Assembly (NCBI GenBank): GCA_958452575.1 | Contig: CAUDUM010000009.1 | Location: 1 to 47,833 of the forward strand | DNA from: an uncultured Eggerthellaceae bacterium | GTDB lineage: Bacteria; Actinomycetota; Coriobacteriia; Coriobacteriales; Eggerthellaceae | DNA length: 47,833 nucleotides | Reading direction: 5' to 3' | Part shown: positions 6,623-15,216 of the stretch, piece by piece | How the letters are laid out: the number at the start of each line of letters is the position of its first letter | How positions within the stretch are numbered: the stretch's first letter is position 1 | Notes under the pieces: generated by a model | The model's input: the letters and a program-made list of their open reading frames with translations, nothing else | Told to the model about the DNA's origin: nothing | The model's database searches: none | Made by a program: the position numbers and the translations under genes

Positions 6623-7057
6623 TTAACCCTCCATCTTGATCTCGCGGGGCTTCTGAGCCATATGCGGATGCTCAGGGCCGGCGTACACCTTCAGCTTCTT
6701 GCCCATCGCACGACCCAGCGTGTTCTTGGGCAGCATGCCCTTGACAGCGTGCTCGATGACGCGCTCGGGATGCTTGGCCATGGCCTCGTTGAAGGTCTCG
6801 GACTTCAGGCCACCGGGATGACCGGTGTGGCGGTAGTACACCTTGTCGGTGCCCTTGTTGCCGGTCACGCGGATCTTGTCCGCGTTCACGATGATCACGA
6901 AATCACCGGTGTCGACATGGGGGGTGTACTGCGGCTTGTGCTTGCCCTTCAGGATGTGGGCGGCCTTGGCAGCGACACGGCCGAGGATCTGATCGGTCGC
7001 GTCGATGAGGACCCACTCACGCTCCACTTCGTTGGGCTTCGCGTAATACGTCTTCAC
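6623..7057 (-). CDS. rplM: 50S ribosomal protein L13
   Basis: A 144-residue L13 with the signatures WVLIDATDQILGRVA, NADKIRVTGNKGTDKVYYRHTGHPGG and GMLPKNTLGRAMGKKLKVYAG. The start is a GTG at 7057 (VKTYYAKPNE), preceded by GTGGAGGAAAAAGA; the longer open frame upstream to 7186 lies in the leader and does not resemble L13. It is the first gene of the rplM-rpsI operon. The promoter at 7333-7361 implies a leader of about 270 nt, long enough for autoregulation as known for L13 in some bacteria, but I recognise no specific L13 leader motif in it. Confidence 0.98.
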   Translation of the reverse strand: MKTYYAKPNEVEREWVLIDATDQILGRVAAKAAHILKGKHKPQYTPHVDTGDFVIIVNADKIRVTGNKGTDKVYYRHTGHPGGLKSETFNEAMAKHPERVIEHAVKGMLPKNTLGRAMGKKLKVYAGPEHPHMAQKPREIKMEG

Positions 7058-7332
7058 TCTTTTTCCTCCACTAAACTCTTTCGCCTGCTCACAGCGTTGC
7101 TGATCACAGGCACCACTGCGGCACGTCCCTTGTTGGCGCACTGCGCCTTCGAAGCCGGCGCAACGCCTGCTCCCGGTCCGCGTCACCTCCGCAATGGGCG
7201 TCGGTTTTCAAAAGTTGCAGGTCTGTCGGACGCCGGTTTCCTACGCCAGCACGCCGGTTCGGGCCTGGACTCCCTCGCCATCGCGTTTCCGCTTTTCCCT
7301 GCTGCACGGGGCTTTTGAAAGCGAACTTTTGC

Positions 7333-7361
7333 AGTGTAGCGCGCGAATGCCCCGAATGCAA
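7333..7361 (-). promoter_or_regulatory. Promoter of the rplM-rpsI operon
   Basis: Minus-strand TTGCAT (7361-7356), 17-nt spacer, TACACT (7338-7333). The predicted start is near 7326. The stretch 7058-7326 would be an untranslated leader; I see no ORF or tRNA in it. Confidence 0.65.
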
Positions 7362-7441
7362 CGAGCAAACGGGGCATCCTCGCAGTTTGCACACAGGATT
7401 TGGCGGGAGAGGGGCGTGCGGCGGAGCCCCGGGAAGGCAGG

Positions 7442-8242
7442 TCAGTCCCGGGCTTCGCGCACCGAGACGTTGACCCACTGGGACTGCTTGACCGGACCGC
7501 TCGAAAACACGCCGATGTCGAGCATGCAATCGCGGTAGTCGCGCCCGTGGGCGATAGTGATGTAGCGGTCGTCGGCAAGGCGGTTGTGCGTCGGATCGAA
7601 CCCGATCCAGCGCCCGTCCTGGAACACCTCGACCCACGCATGCGTGGCACCCTCCCCGTCCAGCATGCCGGCGATGTAGCGCGCGGCGATCCCCACATGA
7701 CGGCACGCCGCCAACATCACATGCGCAAAGTCTTGGCACACGCCCGCCCGCTGCGACAGAGCCTCCTCCGCCGTGGTCTTGATGGTGGTCGCGCCCGGCG
7801 TATACGTAAACGCCCGGAACACCTCATCCATCACCTCGCACGCCCTGCGCAGCGGATCGGCGTCCTCGGGCAGCGCCGCGATGCGCGCGCGGCACGCCTC
7901 GATCAGCCGCTCTATGCACGGGCCGGGGACCGTGAGCGCCGAATCGTAGCGGTAGAGGGGGTTGAACGTCTCGGGCTTGGTGTTGTCGGTGTCCACGAAG
8001 GCGATGCCCGAGACCCGGTAGCTGAAGAGATCATGCGGCTCGGGGATATAGCCGGTCAGCACGACGGAGCCGAACGAGTCGGTCAAGCGCTCAAGGTCGC
8101 AGGCGGGCTCGAGGCTCATCTCGACATCGACGATCTGCTGGCGGGGGCCGGTGGCGGGGATGCAGCGCAGCTGGAAACGATGCTCGGTGACCGGGCAGCT
8201 GAACTGCAGTTTCATCTGGTAGTCGAACTTGAGCTTTTTCAC
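7442..8242 (-). CDS. Transglutaminase-like cysteine peptidase-fold protein
   Basis: A 266-residue cytoplasmic protein with the two-part layout of bacterial transglutaminase-like proteins: an N-terminal beta domain (about 1-140) and a C-terminal transglutaminase core. The papain-like triad is visible as C169 in RAGVCQDFAH, H201 in GATHAWVEV and D216 in GFDPTHN. Such proteins hydrolyse or transfer amide bonds; the substrate is unknown. It lies 168 nt downstream of the ATP-grasp/alpha-E fusion on the same strand. That trio of domains (circularly permuted ATP-grasp, alpha-E, transglutaminase) is a known conserved neighbourhood predicted to make and process a small peptide-like product. The gap 8243-8410 shows no other gene. 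Confidence 0.88.
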   Translation of the reverse strand: MKKLKFDYQMKLQFSCPVTEHRFQLRCIPATGPRQQIVDVEMSLEPACDLERLTDSFGSVVLTGYIPEPHDLFSYRVSGIAFVDTDNTKPETFNPLYRYDSALTVPGPCIERLIEACRARIAALPEDADPLRRACEVMDEVFRAFTYTPGATTIKTTAEEALSQRAGVCQDFAHVMLAACRHVGIAARYIAGMLDGEGATHAWVEVFQDGRWIGFDPTHNRLADDRYITIAHGRDYRDCMLDIGVFSSGPVKQSQWVNVSVREARD

Positions 8243-8410
8243 ACCGCCCCCCTATCCGCCCTTTCGAAGAGCGGACCGGCGCTTCTTCCCGCCCCGGACC
8301 GCCCCGGTCGTTTCGTCTCGCATCTTGCCGTTTGCACCGCTGCGGGCGGTGCCCCTTCATCGGCGGGACATCATACCACTACCTCCGACGAACGCCGCAT
8401 CCAAGGCCCC

Positions 8411-10594
8411 CTACGGGCGCTCGGCGTCCATATCCATCGAGGTGAGATTGCCCGCCGCGTCCGCATCGAACGCCACCACGCGATCTTCCAACCCCTCGAT
8501 CATCCCGCCAAGGCGCGCGGCCGTCTTTTCATAGCCGCGCCCGGGCAGCTGCGCGACGAGCCAGGCGAGCCCGTCGGCGAAGCATTGCGGCACGGGCAGG
8601 TCGTCGAGCTCCTCCAGGTGGTCGGCAAGCTTGCGCACGGTTGCCGGCAGTACCTCCTCCGCAAAGCCGAATCGCGTGTACAGGTCGATCCGTTCCAGGT
8701 ATTTCCCCAGGTAGATAAGCGCTTTGAGCGTGGGTTCGACCGAGGAGTTCTCGATGCCGCCCCAAAACGCCAGCATGTCGTCGGCGATGTCGCGATGATC
8801 GTACACGTCCTTCGCCCCGGCGGAGTGATGCGCGGCGTCGACGATACCGCTCATCGCCAGCTCGATGTGTTGCAGAAGTCTGCTGCCCAGCTCGGGGCGC
8901 AGCACCACGGCGTTGTAGAACGCCGAGCTGATGGCGCTGCGCACCGAATCGCGGTTCCACTTGTCATAGAGGAACGAGTGGACGAACGCATCGAAGTCCC
9001 GGAAGTCCTCCGGAAGGTCCAGCGCGCGTGCGAACGGACGAAACGCGTCGACGTCGGTGTCCATCACGCGGTCGTAGAAGGGGAAGAACACGTTGAGCGT
9101 GGTGAACACGCGCTCGGTGTAGCGCCCGAGCCAGAAGAGGTTCTCCGCCTTCGAAGCCGTCACATAGGCGAAGCTGCGGTAGTTGATGCGGCTGATCTCG
9201 GTGCGCACGCGCTCGCGTGAGGCGGCGTCTTTGCGCTGCGACTCCTCAGACGAGAGGATCCACGTGTCCTTGAAGCCGCCGCCCTGCGACGAGTTGACGA
9301 TCATCTCGCCGGGCACCGACGAATAGCGCGTGAGCCCCGAATACCACACGTGTGTGTTCTGGCCGGTGAGCACGAAGGCGCGCAGGTCGCATTTGCGCGG
9401 GCTCGGCTCGCCCGTCTCGGGGTCGACCACGTCGATGTCGCGGAAGTCGATGACCTCCTGCGCGATGAAGCGGCGCGGCTCGGCCTTGATGCGGTCTGCC
9501 AACTCGGCGCGCTGCGCGGCATCGAGCTCCGAGCCGAACACGACGCCGTAGCCGCCCGCCTCCGCCACATCCTTGATCACCAGCTCGCCGATGCGCGAGA
9601 GCACTTCGCGGCGGTCTTCCTCGAACAGCGGCATGTACGTGGGGGCGTTGTGGAGGATGGGCTTTTCGCCGAGGTAGTACTCGATCATCTTGGGGACGAA
9701 GTAGTACACCGCCTTGTCGTCGGCGACGCCGTTGCCGGGCGCGTTGACGATGGCGACGTTGCCCTCGCGGTAGGCGGCCAGGATCCCCGGCACGCCGATG
9801 ACCGAGTCGGGGTTGAACGCGAACGGATCCAGGTACTCGTCCGACAGCCGGCGGTACACCACGCCCACGCGGTGGCGGCGCCCGGCGTAGTCGCGCAGGT
9901 ACACCTTGTTGCCGACCACCGACAGATCCTTGGGAAACGCCAGCTCGGCGCCGGTCTTCTCGGCAAGGTAGGCATGCTCGAAGAACGCCGAGTTGTAGCG
10001 ACCGGGCGTGAGGACCACGGCGATCCCCTCGCACGAGACGAAGTCCATCGTCTTGCGCAGAAGGCGCGGGTAGTCGCGGTTGTCGCGGATGCGCACGTCG
10101 CGGAACAGGTGCGGATCGACGCGGCGCTCGATGTCGCGCACGAACAGCGGATAGCTCGCGCCCGACGGGATGCGCAGGTTGTCCTCGAGCACCCACCAGC
10201 GGCCGTCCTGGCCCTGGACCAGATCCTCGCCGGCGATGTGGGCGTACACGCCGCCGGGCGGCGTCACGCCATTGACCTGGGGCAGGTATCCCTCCGAGGT
10301 GTAGACGAACTCCTCAGGCACCACGCCGTCGGCGACGATGCGCTTCTCGGAGTAGATGTCGCGCAGGTAGGCGTTGAGCGCGTTGACGCGCTGCTTGAGG
10401 CCGCGCTCCAGCTCGTCGTACTCGTCCGACGGGATGACGCGCGGGATGGGATCGTAGGGGAACAACCGGTCGTTGTACACGCCGTCGTGGTAGATGCCGA
10501 AGCGCACGCCGTTGCGCGCGAGCTCGCGGTTGATCGATTCCCGGCGGTCGATTAGGTCGGCTGCCAGCTTGTGGGCGGCGGTCTCGATGGCCAT
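8411..10594 (-). CDS. Circularly permuted ATP-grasp protein fused to an alpha-E domain
   Basis: A 727-residue fusion. Residues 1 to about 460 are a type 2 circularly permuted ATP-grasp domain: NGVRFGIYHDG, the EDNLRIPSGASY segment, VVLTPGRYNSAFFEHAYLA, VIVKDV-like GELVIKDVAEAGGYGVVFG, and FVLTGQNTHVWYSGLTRYSS. The rest, beginning near SKAENLFWLGRYTERVF, is an all-helical alpha-E (DUF403) domain. In many bacteria the two are separate adjacent genes; here they are one chain. ATP-grasp enzymes activate a carboxylate as acyl-phosphate and join it to an amine or thiol, so a peptide or amide ligase is likely, with the product unknown. AGGAGC precedes the ATG at 10594. It pairs with the transglutaminase gene downstream. 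Confidence 0.9.
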   Translation of the reverse strand: MAIETAAHKLAADLIDRRESINRELARNGVRFGIYHDGVYNDRLFPYDPIPRVIPSDEYDELERGLKQRVNALNAYLRDIYSEKRIVADGVVPEEFVYTSEGYLPQVNGVTPPGGVYAHIAGEDLVQGQDGRWWVLEDNLRIPSGASYPLFVRDIERRVDPHLFRDVRIRDNRDYPRLLRKTMDFVSCEGIAVVLTPGRYNSAFFEHAYLAEKTGAELAFPKDLSVVGNKVYLRDYAGRRHRVGVVYRRLSDEYLDPFAFNPDSVIGVPGILAAYREGNVAIVNAPGNGVADDKAVYYFVPKMIEYYLGEKPILHNAPTYMPLFEEDRREVLSRIGELVIKDVAEAGGYGVVFGSELDAAQRAELADRIKAEPRRFIAQEVIDFRDIDVVDPETGEPSPRKCDLRAFVLTGQNTHVWYSGLTRYSSVPGEMIVNSSQGGGFKDTWILSSEESQRKDAASRERVRTEISRINYRSFAYVTASKAENLFWLGRYTERVFTTLNVFFPFYDRVMDTDVDAFRPFARALDLPEDFRDFDAFVHSFLYDKWNRDSVRSAISSAFYNAVVLRPELGSRLLQHIELAMSGIVDAAHHSAGAKDVYDHRDIADDMLAFWGGIENSSVEPTLKALIYLGKYLERIDLYTRFGFAEEVLPATVRKLADHLEELDDLPVPQCFADGLAWLVAQLPGRGYEKTAARLGGMIEGLEDRVVAFDADAAGNLTSMDMDAERP

Positions 10595-10630
10595 GGCTGC
10601 TCCTAACCCGAGGTGACCCGAACGCGGCGA

Positions 10631-10678
10631 GGGGGATCGTGCCGGTGCGAGGCGGCACGCCGGCGGCTGACGACCCCC
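10631..10678 (-). terminator. Hairpin downstream of serA
   Basis: GGGGG-A-TCGT near 10631 pairs with ACGACCCCC ending at 10678, with an inner GCCGG/CCGGC stem. It starts 12 nt after the serA stop, has no T-run, and separates serA from the ATP-grasp fusion gene. Confidence 0.55.
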
Positions 10679-10690
10679 GATGCCAGTGTA

Positions 10691-11860
10691 CTACCCGATC
10701 ACGCGGACGCGGCGGACGCCTTCGATGGCGCGCAGGGCGCCGAGAGCCTCGTCCGCGACGGGCGCATCGGTGTCGATCAGGGTATAGGCGTGCTCGCCGC
10801 GCGCCTTGTTGGTGAGGTTGGCGATGTTGGCGCCCGCGTCGGCCAGCGCGCCGGAGATCTGGCTGATCATGTTGGGTACGTTGGCGTGCAGCACCGCGAT
10901 GCGGCCGCCCTCGGCCGGACGCGGGCCCATGTCGCAGGCGGGGTAGTTCACCGAATGCGTGATATTGCCGTTCTCCAGGTAGTCCATCAGCTCGCGCACG
11001 GCCATCGCCGCGCAGTTCTCCTCCGCCTCGGCGGTGGAGGCGCCCAGATGCGGCAGCACGACGGCGCCTTGCATCTTCATCACGGCAGGCGTCGCGAAGT
11101 CGGTGATGTAGCGGCGCACTTTGCCCGACTCGAGGCCGGCTGCCATGGCCGCCTCGTCCACCAGCGTGTCGCGCGAGAAGTTGAGCACGACGACGTCGCC
11201 CTTCATCTGGGCGATCGCCCGGGCGCCGATCATGCCGATCGTGTTCGGCAGCGCGGGCACGTGGATGGTCAGGTAGTCGCACGTCGCGAAGATGTCGTCC
11301 AGATTCGTGACGTGGTGCACCGCGCTCGACACGCGCCAGGCGGCGTCGACCGACACGAACGGGTCATAGCCGGAGACGTCCATACCCAGGTCGACGGCGG
11401 CGTTGGCGACGAGCGCGCCGATGGCACCCAAGCCGATCACGCCCAGCTTCTTGTCCATGATCTCGGTGCCGGCGAACGCCTTCTTGGCCTTCTCGGCCGC
11501 CTTGCCGATGTTGGGGTCATCGGCGTTTTCGCGGCACCATCGGATGCCGCCCGCGATGTCGCGCGCGCCCATCATCAGGCCCGCGATCACGAGCTCCTTG
11601 ACCGCATTGGCGTTGGCGCCGGGCGTGTTGAACACGACGATGCCCGCCTCGGCGCACCTGTCGAGCGGGATGTTGTTCACACCCGCGCCGGCGCGCGCGA
11701 TCGCGCGCAAGCCCTCAGGGAGCTCGACGTCATGCAGCGACGCGCTGCGCACGAGGATGCCGTCGGCCTGCGAGAGGTCGTCGGTGAGCTTGTACTCTGA
11801 CGACAGCAACGCGATGCCCTTGTCCGAGATGTTGTTCATGCAGTGGATCGCGTACGCCAT
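10691..11860 (-). CDS. serA: D-3-phosphoglycerate dehydrogenase
   Basis: This enzyme oxidises 3-phosphoglycerate with NAD to start serine synthesis. The 389-residue chain has the short form: a substrate domain, the Rossmann motif GVIGLGAIGALVAN, catalytic Arg in NFSRDTL and the His in LPHLGASTAEAEEN, then a single C-terminal ACT domain (about 315-389, VLHANVPNMISQISGALADAGANIANL) that usually gives serine feedback. There is no intervening ASB domain. The start ATG at 11860 is preceded by GAAAGGGAGCGGGC. A possible promoter, TTGACC at 11978-11973 with a -10-like ACTATAG near 11950-11956, lies about 90 nt upstream. It stands alone. Bases 11979-12037 hold nothing recognisable. Confidence 0.94.
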   Translation of the reverse strand: MAYAIHCMNNISDKGIALLSSEYKLTDDLSQADGILVRSASLHDVELPEGLRAIARAGAGVNNIPLDRCAEAGIVVFNTPGANANAVKELVIAGLMMGARDIAGGIRWCRENADDPNIGKAAEKAKKAFAGTEIMDKKLGVIGLGAIGALVANAAVDLGMDVSGYDPFVSVDAAWRVSSAVHHVTNLDDIFATCDYLTIHVPALPNTIGMIGARAIAQMKGDVVVLNFSRDTLVDEAAMAAGLESGKVRRYITDFATPAVMKMQGAVVLPHLGASTAEAEENCAAMAVRELMDYLENGNITHSVNYPACDMGPRPAEGGRIAVLHANVPNMISQISGALADAGANIANLTNKARGEHAYTLIDTDAPVADEALGALRAIEGVRRVRVIG

Positions 11861-12037
11861 GATGCCCGCTCCCTTTCGATGCTGGTGCCGTCCGTCCGTC
11901 GCCGCGCCGTCCCTCCAGGGCAGCGCGACACCGAACGCTTTACCGCTCTATAGTGATGGAGCACAGGTTTCAGGTCAATTAACAACGAGCGAATGGACGG
12001 AAACGCACCGTCGGCGCCACCGCGAACAACGCCCGGC

Positions 12038-12727
12038 TTACGCGATGCCCTTTCCGATGACGGCACCCGCCGGGCACACGTGATAGCAGTTGCCGCACTC
12101 GTCGCAGCGCTCGCCGCGAATGGAATACGCATCACCGGGCACGATCGCCTTGTGCGTGCACGCCTCCGCGCAGCTTCCGCAGGCGATGCACAGATCGGGA
12201 TCGATGCTCAAGCCCGCCTGCTCCACCTCCGCACCGCCGAAAGCCGTGCGCGCACGCAGGAGCTTGTGATCGCGATGCACCATGTTGAAGTCGTAATCGT
12301 ACAGTTCGGCATGGCCGCGATGCAGCACGAACACGCGCGTCTCGGGATACTTCTTGATGTCGTAGACCGCCACGTTGAACAGGGGGCTTTCCGCAGCCTT
12401 CGCGTCGACCTCGGCCTGGGACAGCTCGTGCACATCCCCGGTCACGCGCACCATGTAGCCCGGCTGGAAGTGCGGCAGGTTGTCATCATCCCACTGGCAC
12501 GGCGCGTCGGTGCGCTCGCCGCACGCGGTCACCACGCCGCCTTCCTTGAGCTGACGGCAAAAGGGCTTCACGGTCATCGTGCGCAGATACAGCCCCTCCT
12601 CGTCCCATGCGAAGAAGTGGGCGATGCGGCTTTCCACGCCTCCTTTGCCGTCGAGCGTCGCAAAGCTGCAGCACCCCACCTGGTCGAATGCGTTGTAAAC
12701 GTCCTCTATCGTCTTGAATTCCAGCAT
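12038..12727 (-). CDS. Flavin-reductase/PPOX-like domain fused to a 2[4Fe-4S] ferredoxin domain
   Basis: A 229-residue protein. Residues 1 to about 165 resemble the pyridoxamine-phosphate-oxidase-like split-barrel flavin-binding fold (TIEDVYNAFDQVGCCSFATLDG, VESRIAHFFAWDEEGLYLRTM, MVRVTGDVHELS). Residues 175-225 are a ferredoxin domain with two cluster motifs, C180-IA-C-GS-C-AEA-C190 and C208-DE-C-GN-C-YHV-C218. This suggests electron transfer from iron-sulfur centres to a flavin or a deazaflavin. The ATG at 12727 is chosen for its AAAGGACGAGAG site; an ATG 33 nt upstream lacks one. It is the last gene of a five-gene run behind an amino-acid ABC importer, 63 nt after the ATP-grasp gene. The redox substrate is unknown. 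Confidence 0.85.
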   Translation of the reverse strand: MLEFKTIEDVYNAFDQVGCCSFATLDGKGGVESRIAHFFAWDEEGLYLRTMTVKPFCRQLKEGGVVTACGERTDAPCQWDDDNLPHFQPGYMVRVTGDVHELSQAEVDAKAAESPLFNVAVYDIKKYPETRVFVLHRGHAELYDYDFNMVHRDHKLLRARTAFGGAEVEQAGLSIDPDLCIACGSCAEACTHKAIVPGDAYSIRGERCDECGNCYHVCPAGAVIGKGIA

Positions 12728-12790
12728 CTCTCGTCCTTTTCTTCGCCGCCACCCGGCCATGGCGCGGCGGGCGTCCCTTCATCGCGCACG

Positions 12791-13654
12791 CTAGCCGCGG
12801 CGCTCCCTCTTCGCGATTGCCTGCGCGTATTCCCTCATCAGATCGAAGCCGCCGAATGTTTCGGTGTTGTCGGGCGACACATTGGAGACGGAGTTCGCAT
12901 CGATCACGTAGGCGCGACCGCCGTTCTCGATGATGTCGAAGCTGCCGAATCCGATATCCAGCGCACGCCCCGCCAAAACCGCCGTCGCGCGGATCTCCTC
13001 CGCGCATTCGGAGTACAGCTCGTAGCGCGATCCCAGGTGGTAGGCCGACAGTCCGCCTTTCACGACGCTGCGCTTGACGATGAGCGCGACCGCGCCGTCA
13101 ACCAGCTCGACGCGCGTGATGAACCCGCGCTCGGGCGCGATGTAGTCCTCGACGACGAAGACGATCTGCGGCGCGGTTTCTAAAAACGAGAGCGCTTCCT
13201 CCGCCGTGCGCGCCACCGCCGTAAAGGTGGTGCGCCCTCCGCAGTTGGGCTTGATGATGCAGGGATACGACCAGGCTGCCGGATCAAGCCCGCTCGGCAG
13301 GCCGCACGCTTGCACGCGCGGCACGTCGACGCCCGCACGCGCCAACTCCTCGGTCGCGCGATGTTTGTCGATTTCGAAGAAATGCGCCCGGGTGGGGTTG
13401 ATCATCGGGATGCCCCTCGCCTCCGCCGCCTCGCAGACGAGCCGCATCGCCTCATGCGCCGCGTCATGCCCGCGAAACACCGCGCTCGCGAACACGCGGC
13501 TCACCAGCGCATCGCACGAACCTGCCGCTTCCGCTGCGGCATCGGCGCGAAGATGTGCCATGTCGATCATGCGCACGTCGCACCCCGCCTCGGCAAGTTC
13601 CGCCGCCAACTTGTAGTCGGACCACTCCCCCGACTCGTACAGAAGCCCTATCAT
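12791..13654 (-). CDS. ATP-grasp family ligase
   Basis: A 287-residue ATP-grasp enzyme of the RimK/D-Ala-D-Ala-ligase type. It has an N-terminal Rossmann-like preATP-grasp part (MIGLLYESGEWSDYKLAAEL), the ATP-binding lysine loop YPCIIKPNCGGRTTFTAV, the adenine-hinge region VFVVEDYIAPERGF, and the metal-binding end GFGSFDIIENGGRAYVIDANSVSNVSP with Asp, Glu and Asn positions. Its ATG at 13654 overlaps the stop of the ABC ATPase gene in TGATG, so the two are translationally coupled. Coupling to an amino-acid importer suggests that the imported compound is one of its substrates; that is inference. A longer start at 13762 would run inside the ATPase gene and is rejected. Confidence 0.87.
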   Translation of the reverse strand: MIGLLYESGEWSDYKLAAELAEAGCDVRMIDMAHLRADAAAEAAGSCDALVSRVFASAVFRGHDAAHEAMRLVCEAAEARGIPMINPTRAHFFEIDKHRATEELARAGVDVPRVQACGLPSGLDPAAWSYPCIIKPNCGGRTTFTAVARTAEEALSFLETAPQIVFVVEDYIAPERGFITRVELVDGAVALIVKRSVVKGGLSAYHLGSRYELYSECAEEIRATAVLAGRALDIGFGSFDIIENGGRAYVIDANSVSNVSPDNTETFGGFDLMREYAQAIAKRERRG

Positions 13655-14388
13655 CACACGCTCCATTCCAGCAGGCGGCTGAGGAACCGTTGCAATTCCG
13701 GCGTTTGCGGATCGCCGAACACCCGCGCGCTCTCGCCGTGCTCGAGCAGCTTGCCGTCGCACAGGAACGCCACCTTGTCGCAGGCATGGCGCGCGAAGCC
13801 CATCTCATGCGTCACCACGACGAAATGCGTGCCCTCGTCCTTCAAGTCGCGCAGCAGGTCCAGCACGTCGGTCGTGTATTCCGGATCGAGCGCGCTCGTC
13901 GGCTCGTCGAGCAGCAGCATCCGCGGACGCGCCGCCACCGCACGCGCAATCGCCACACGCTGGCGCTGGCCGCCGGAAAGCTGCGCGGGACGCTTGTCGC
14001 CCTCACCCGCCAGCCCGAACCGCGCCAACAGCGCCTCCGCGCGATCGTCGGCCTCGTCATCCGGAACGCCGTGCACCACTTGCAGCGGCAGCGCGATGTT
14101 GTCGTGCGCGCTTAGATGATGGAACAGCCCGCCATCTTGGAACACGAACCCCAACGTCGCACGATAACGCGCGAGTCCGGCCTCGTCGGTCGGCACGGGT
14201 GCGCCGTCCACCAGAACCTCCCCCGCCGTCGCCGGCAAAAGGCCGCCCAGGATGCGCAGCAGCGTCGACTTGCCGCCGCCCGACGGCCCGATGATCGCCA
14301 GCGTCGAGACGTCGTCATCGAAGTCGATGCCATCGAGCACCGTCTTGCCGTCAAACGAGCGTGAGAGGCCTTTCATCTCAATGCGCAT
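13654..14388 (-). CDS. Polar amino acid ABC transporter, ATP-binding subunit
   Basis: A 244-residue cytoplasmic ATPase of the GlnQ/HisP family. Visible motifs are Walker A GPSGGGKST (K40), Q-loop LGFVFQDGGLFHHLS, signature LSGGQRQRVAIARA, Walker B RMLLLDEPTSALD, and the switch His in VVVTHEMGFARH. It powers the permease encoded 48 nt upstream. Its stop overlaps the start of the ATP-grasp gene. The ATG at 14388 is followed by RIEMKGLSRSF, a normal N-terminus for the family. Confidence 0.95.
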   Translation of the reverse strand: MRIEMKGLSRSFDGKTVLDGIDFDDDVSTLAIIGPSGGGKSTLLRILGGLLPATAGEVLVDGAPVPTDEAGLARYRATLGFVFQDGGLFHHLSAHDNIALPLQVVHGVPDDEADDRAEALLARFGLAGEGDKRPAQLSGGQRQRVAIARAVAARPRMLLLDEPTSALDPEYTTDVLDLLRDLKDEGTHFVVVTHEMGFARHACDKVAFLCDGKLLEHGESARVFGDPQTPELQRFLSRLLEWSV

Positions 14389-14436
14389 AATCCGCCCCTT
14401 TCACCGCCGCGCATCCGCGCCCTCACGCCGCATCCC

Positions 14437-15216
14437 CTAGTGCTCATAGTCCAGCCTCTTCTCGAAGTGCTTGCTCACGAACATGATGGGCAGCGTCAGG
14501 CACAGGTACACCGCCGCCAAGAACAGATACCCGCCGAACAGGTTGAAGTTGGTCGCCGTGATCTCGCGCATGGTCTGGGTGAGCTCGATGACCGCGATCA
14601 CCGACAGCAGAGACGAGTCCTTCACGATGCTCGCAAACTGCCCCGTGAGCGCCGGCAACGTGCGCGACACCAGCTGCGGCACGATGATATGCCGCACGGT
14701 TTGCACCCGCGTGAACCCGCATGCGCGCGCCGCCTCCAGCTGCCCGGCATCGATGGACGACAGGCTGCCGCGGATGATCTCGGCGATATAGGCGCCCGAG
14801 AACACTGAGAGAATCAGCACGCCGGCGACCACGCGGTTCTCCACGCCCCACGCCGTCCCCACGATGTAATAGAACAGGTAGATCTGCGCCAGCAGCGGCG
14901 TTCCGCGGATGATCTTGACGTAGACGTCGCACAGATAGCGCACCGCCAGGATGCGGCTGCCCTGCCCCACCGCCACGGGGATGCCGATGACCAGGCTCGC
15001 CACCAAACTGGCGGCAGACAGCCCCACCGTCAGCACGAACCCGTCCCAAATGCGCTGGCGATACTGCCATACGAAATCGAAGTCGAGCGCGATGCCCGCC
15101 ATCCCGAGCGACGCCCAGAACAGCGCGACCACGACAACGACCACGATCAGGTAGTTCAGCACCGCCTTGGCGGGAGGAGCCGGACGCTTGGGGGATGCGA
15201 CGAAGGGGTTGGTCAT
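14437..15216 (-). CDS. Polar amino acid ABC transporter, permease subunit
   Basis: A 259-residue HisM/GlnP-type permease. The first hydrophobic segment is about residues 19-46 (VLNYLIVVVVVVALFWASLGMAGIAL), and the central segments and EAA loop follow (EAARACGFTRVQTVRHIIVPQ), where the ATPase docks. Only one permease is encoded, so the channel should be a homodimer. The ATG at 15216 overlaps the stop of the binding-protein gene in TAATG. The import direction follows from the cognate binding protein. Confidence 0.94.
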   Translation of the reverse strand: MTNPFVASPKRPAPPAKAVLNYLIVVVVVVALFWASLGMAGIALDFDFVWQYRQRIWDGFVLTVGLSAASLVASLVIGIPVAVGQGSRILAVRYLCDVYVKIIRGTPLLAQIYLFYYIVGTAWGVENRVVAGVLILSVFSGAYIAEIIRGSLSSIDAGQLEAARACGFTRVQTVRHIIVPQLVSRTLPALTGQFASIVKDSSLLSVIAVIELTQTMREITATNFNLFGGYLFLAAVYLCLTLPIMFVSKHFEKRLDYEH

